DNA of 64,000 nt from Bacteroidota bacterium (GTDB lineage Bacteria; Bacteroidota; Bacteroidia; Flavobacteriales_D; Crocinitomicaceae). The notes under the pieces are model-generated. The model had not been told where the DNA came from. It saw only the letters and a list, made by a program, of their open reading frames with translations, and did not search any database. Position 1 is the stretch's first letter, and each line of letters opens with the position of its first letter. Made by a program: the position numbers and the translations under genes. The stretch spans positions 186,001 through 250,000 of the forward strand of contig JAJRQK010000029.1 of assembly GCA_024280295.1 (NCBI GenBank). Reading direction: 5' to 3'. Below, one piece after another: positions 63,902 through 64,000 of the stretch.

Positions 63902-64000
63902 ATGGTAGTAGCAAACGAAATACTTGAATTGGTTGGCAAGTCCGATAAAATTGTCATAACAAGTCATAGATCACCAGATGGTGATTCGATTGGTTGTTCT
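63902..64000 (+). CDS. DHH-family phosphoesterase (NrnA-type), partial (3' end outside window)
   Basis: The first 33 residues of a plus-strand gene starting at ATG 63902. The frame reads DKIVITSHRSPDGDSIGCS, the first metal-binding motif of DHH/DHHA1 phosphoesterases of the NrnA nanoRNase/pAp-phosphatase type, in which DHxxPDGDSxG is usual. Here the first Asp-His pair reads SHR, as in many Bacteroidota members. Only the start is in the window, so domains and activity cannot be checked further. Confidence 0.75.
   Translation, partial: MVVANEILELVGKSDKIVITSHRSPDGDSIGCS

Overview
This is an AT-rich bacterial chromosome segment from a member of the Bacteroidota, most likely Flavobacteriales and possibly close to Crocinitomicaceae or Cryomorphaceae. 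The signs are secreted proteins with type IX secretion (T9SS) C-terminal sorting domains, TonB-dependent receptors, a PorE-like TPR/PD40/OmpA lipoprotein, tandem rhomboids downstream of mutL, DUF4301, DUF1015 and DUF1684 genes, and promoters matching the Bacteroidota -7 consensus TAnnTTTG instead of sigma-70 -10 boxes. Most of the window is core housekeeping DNA in short, tightly overlapping operons. I saw no rRNA, tRNA, CRISPR array or prophage.

Layout. 0-9.4 kb (minus strand): a cut-off GT39 glycosyltransferase, a GT2 glycosyltransferase, a fused SpmA/SpmB membrane protein with a small repeat protein, a class I amidotransferase with a Sua5/YciO protein, then a run of a small membrane protein, mutL, two rhomboids and an EEP-family protein. 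mutL is cut by one in-frame TAG in its linker. 9.5-12.2 kb is a decayed patch: an IS5-family transposase remnant with frameshifts and an internal 122-bp inversion, then two outer-membrane-protein pseudogenes. 12.2-23.3 kb: ftsK, an arginase-family gene and argS, maf, a UbiA prenyltransferase, the PorE-like gene and queE. 23.3-24.6 kb is mostly non-coding and holds a broken secreted-protein fragment.

25.0-33.6 kb (plus strand) is the main accessory region: a T9SS cargo protein, a TonB-dependent receptor, and then a cobalamin riboswitch with its own promoter. The riboswitch leads into a DUF4465 secreted protein, a BtuB-like receptor, a BtuG-like beta-propeller lipoprotein and a TPMT-type methyltransferase. 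I read this as a B12-regulated corrinoid capture and uptake operon. A probable structured RNA element follows at about 33.5 kb.

33.6-43.9 kb (minus strand): an outer-membrane protein, DUF1684, yggS, DUF1015, serA, serC, a THX-type ribosomal protein with a long basic tail, a SpoU methyltransferase, the HU gene, fmt, a MATE exporter and an rlmI-type methyltransferase. 43.9-47 kb (plus): a small protein, a lone ABC ATPase, a YihY-type membrane protein and an XRE/S24 regulator. 47-54.9 kb: recQ, ilvE, a Kelch T9SS protein, a NarL-type regulator, and a cassette of secreted protein, ECF sigma factor and single-span membrane protein. 54.9-64 kb: a methyltransferase, DUF4301, DUF58, an EamA transporter, a small outer-membrane protein, prmC, ligA, a small conserved protein, dapA and the start of a DHH phosphoesterase gene.

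The most distinctive items are the riboswitch-controlled corrinoid operon with its extra methyltransferase, the interrupted mutL beside a cluster of decaying genes, and the micro-inversion that can be reversed on paper to restore the transposase reading frame. All names rest on reading motifs by eye; no database search was run.
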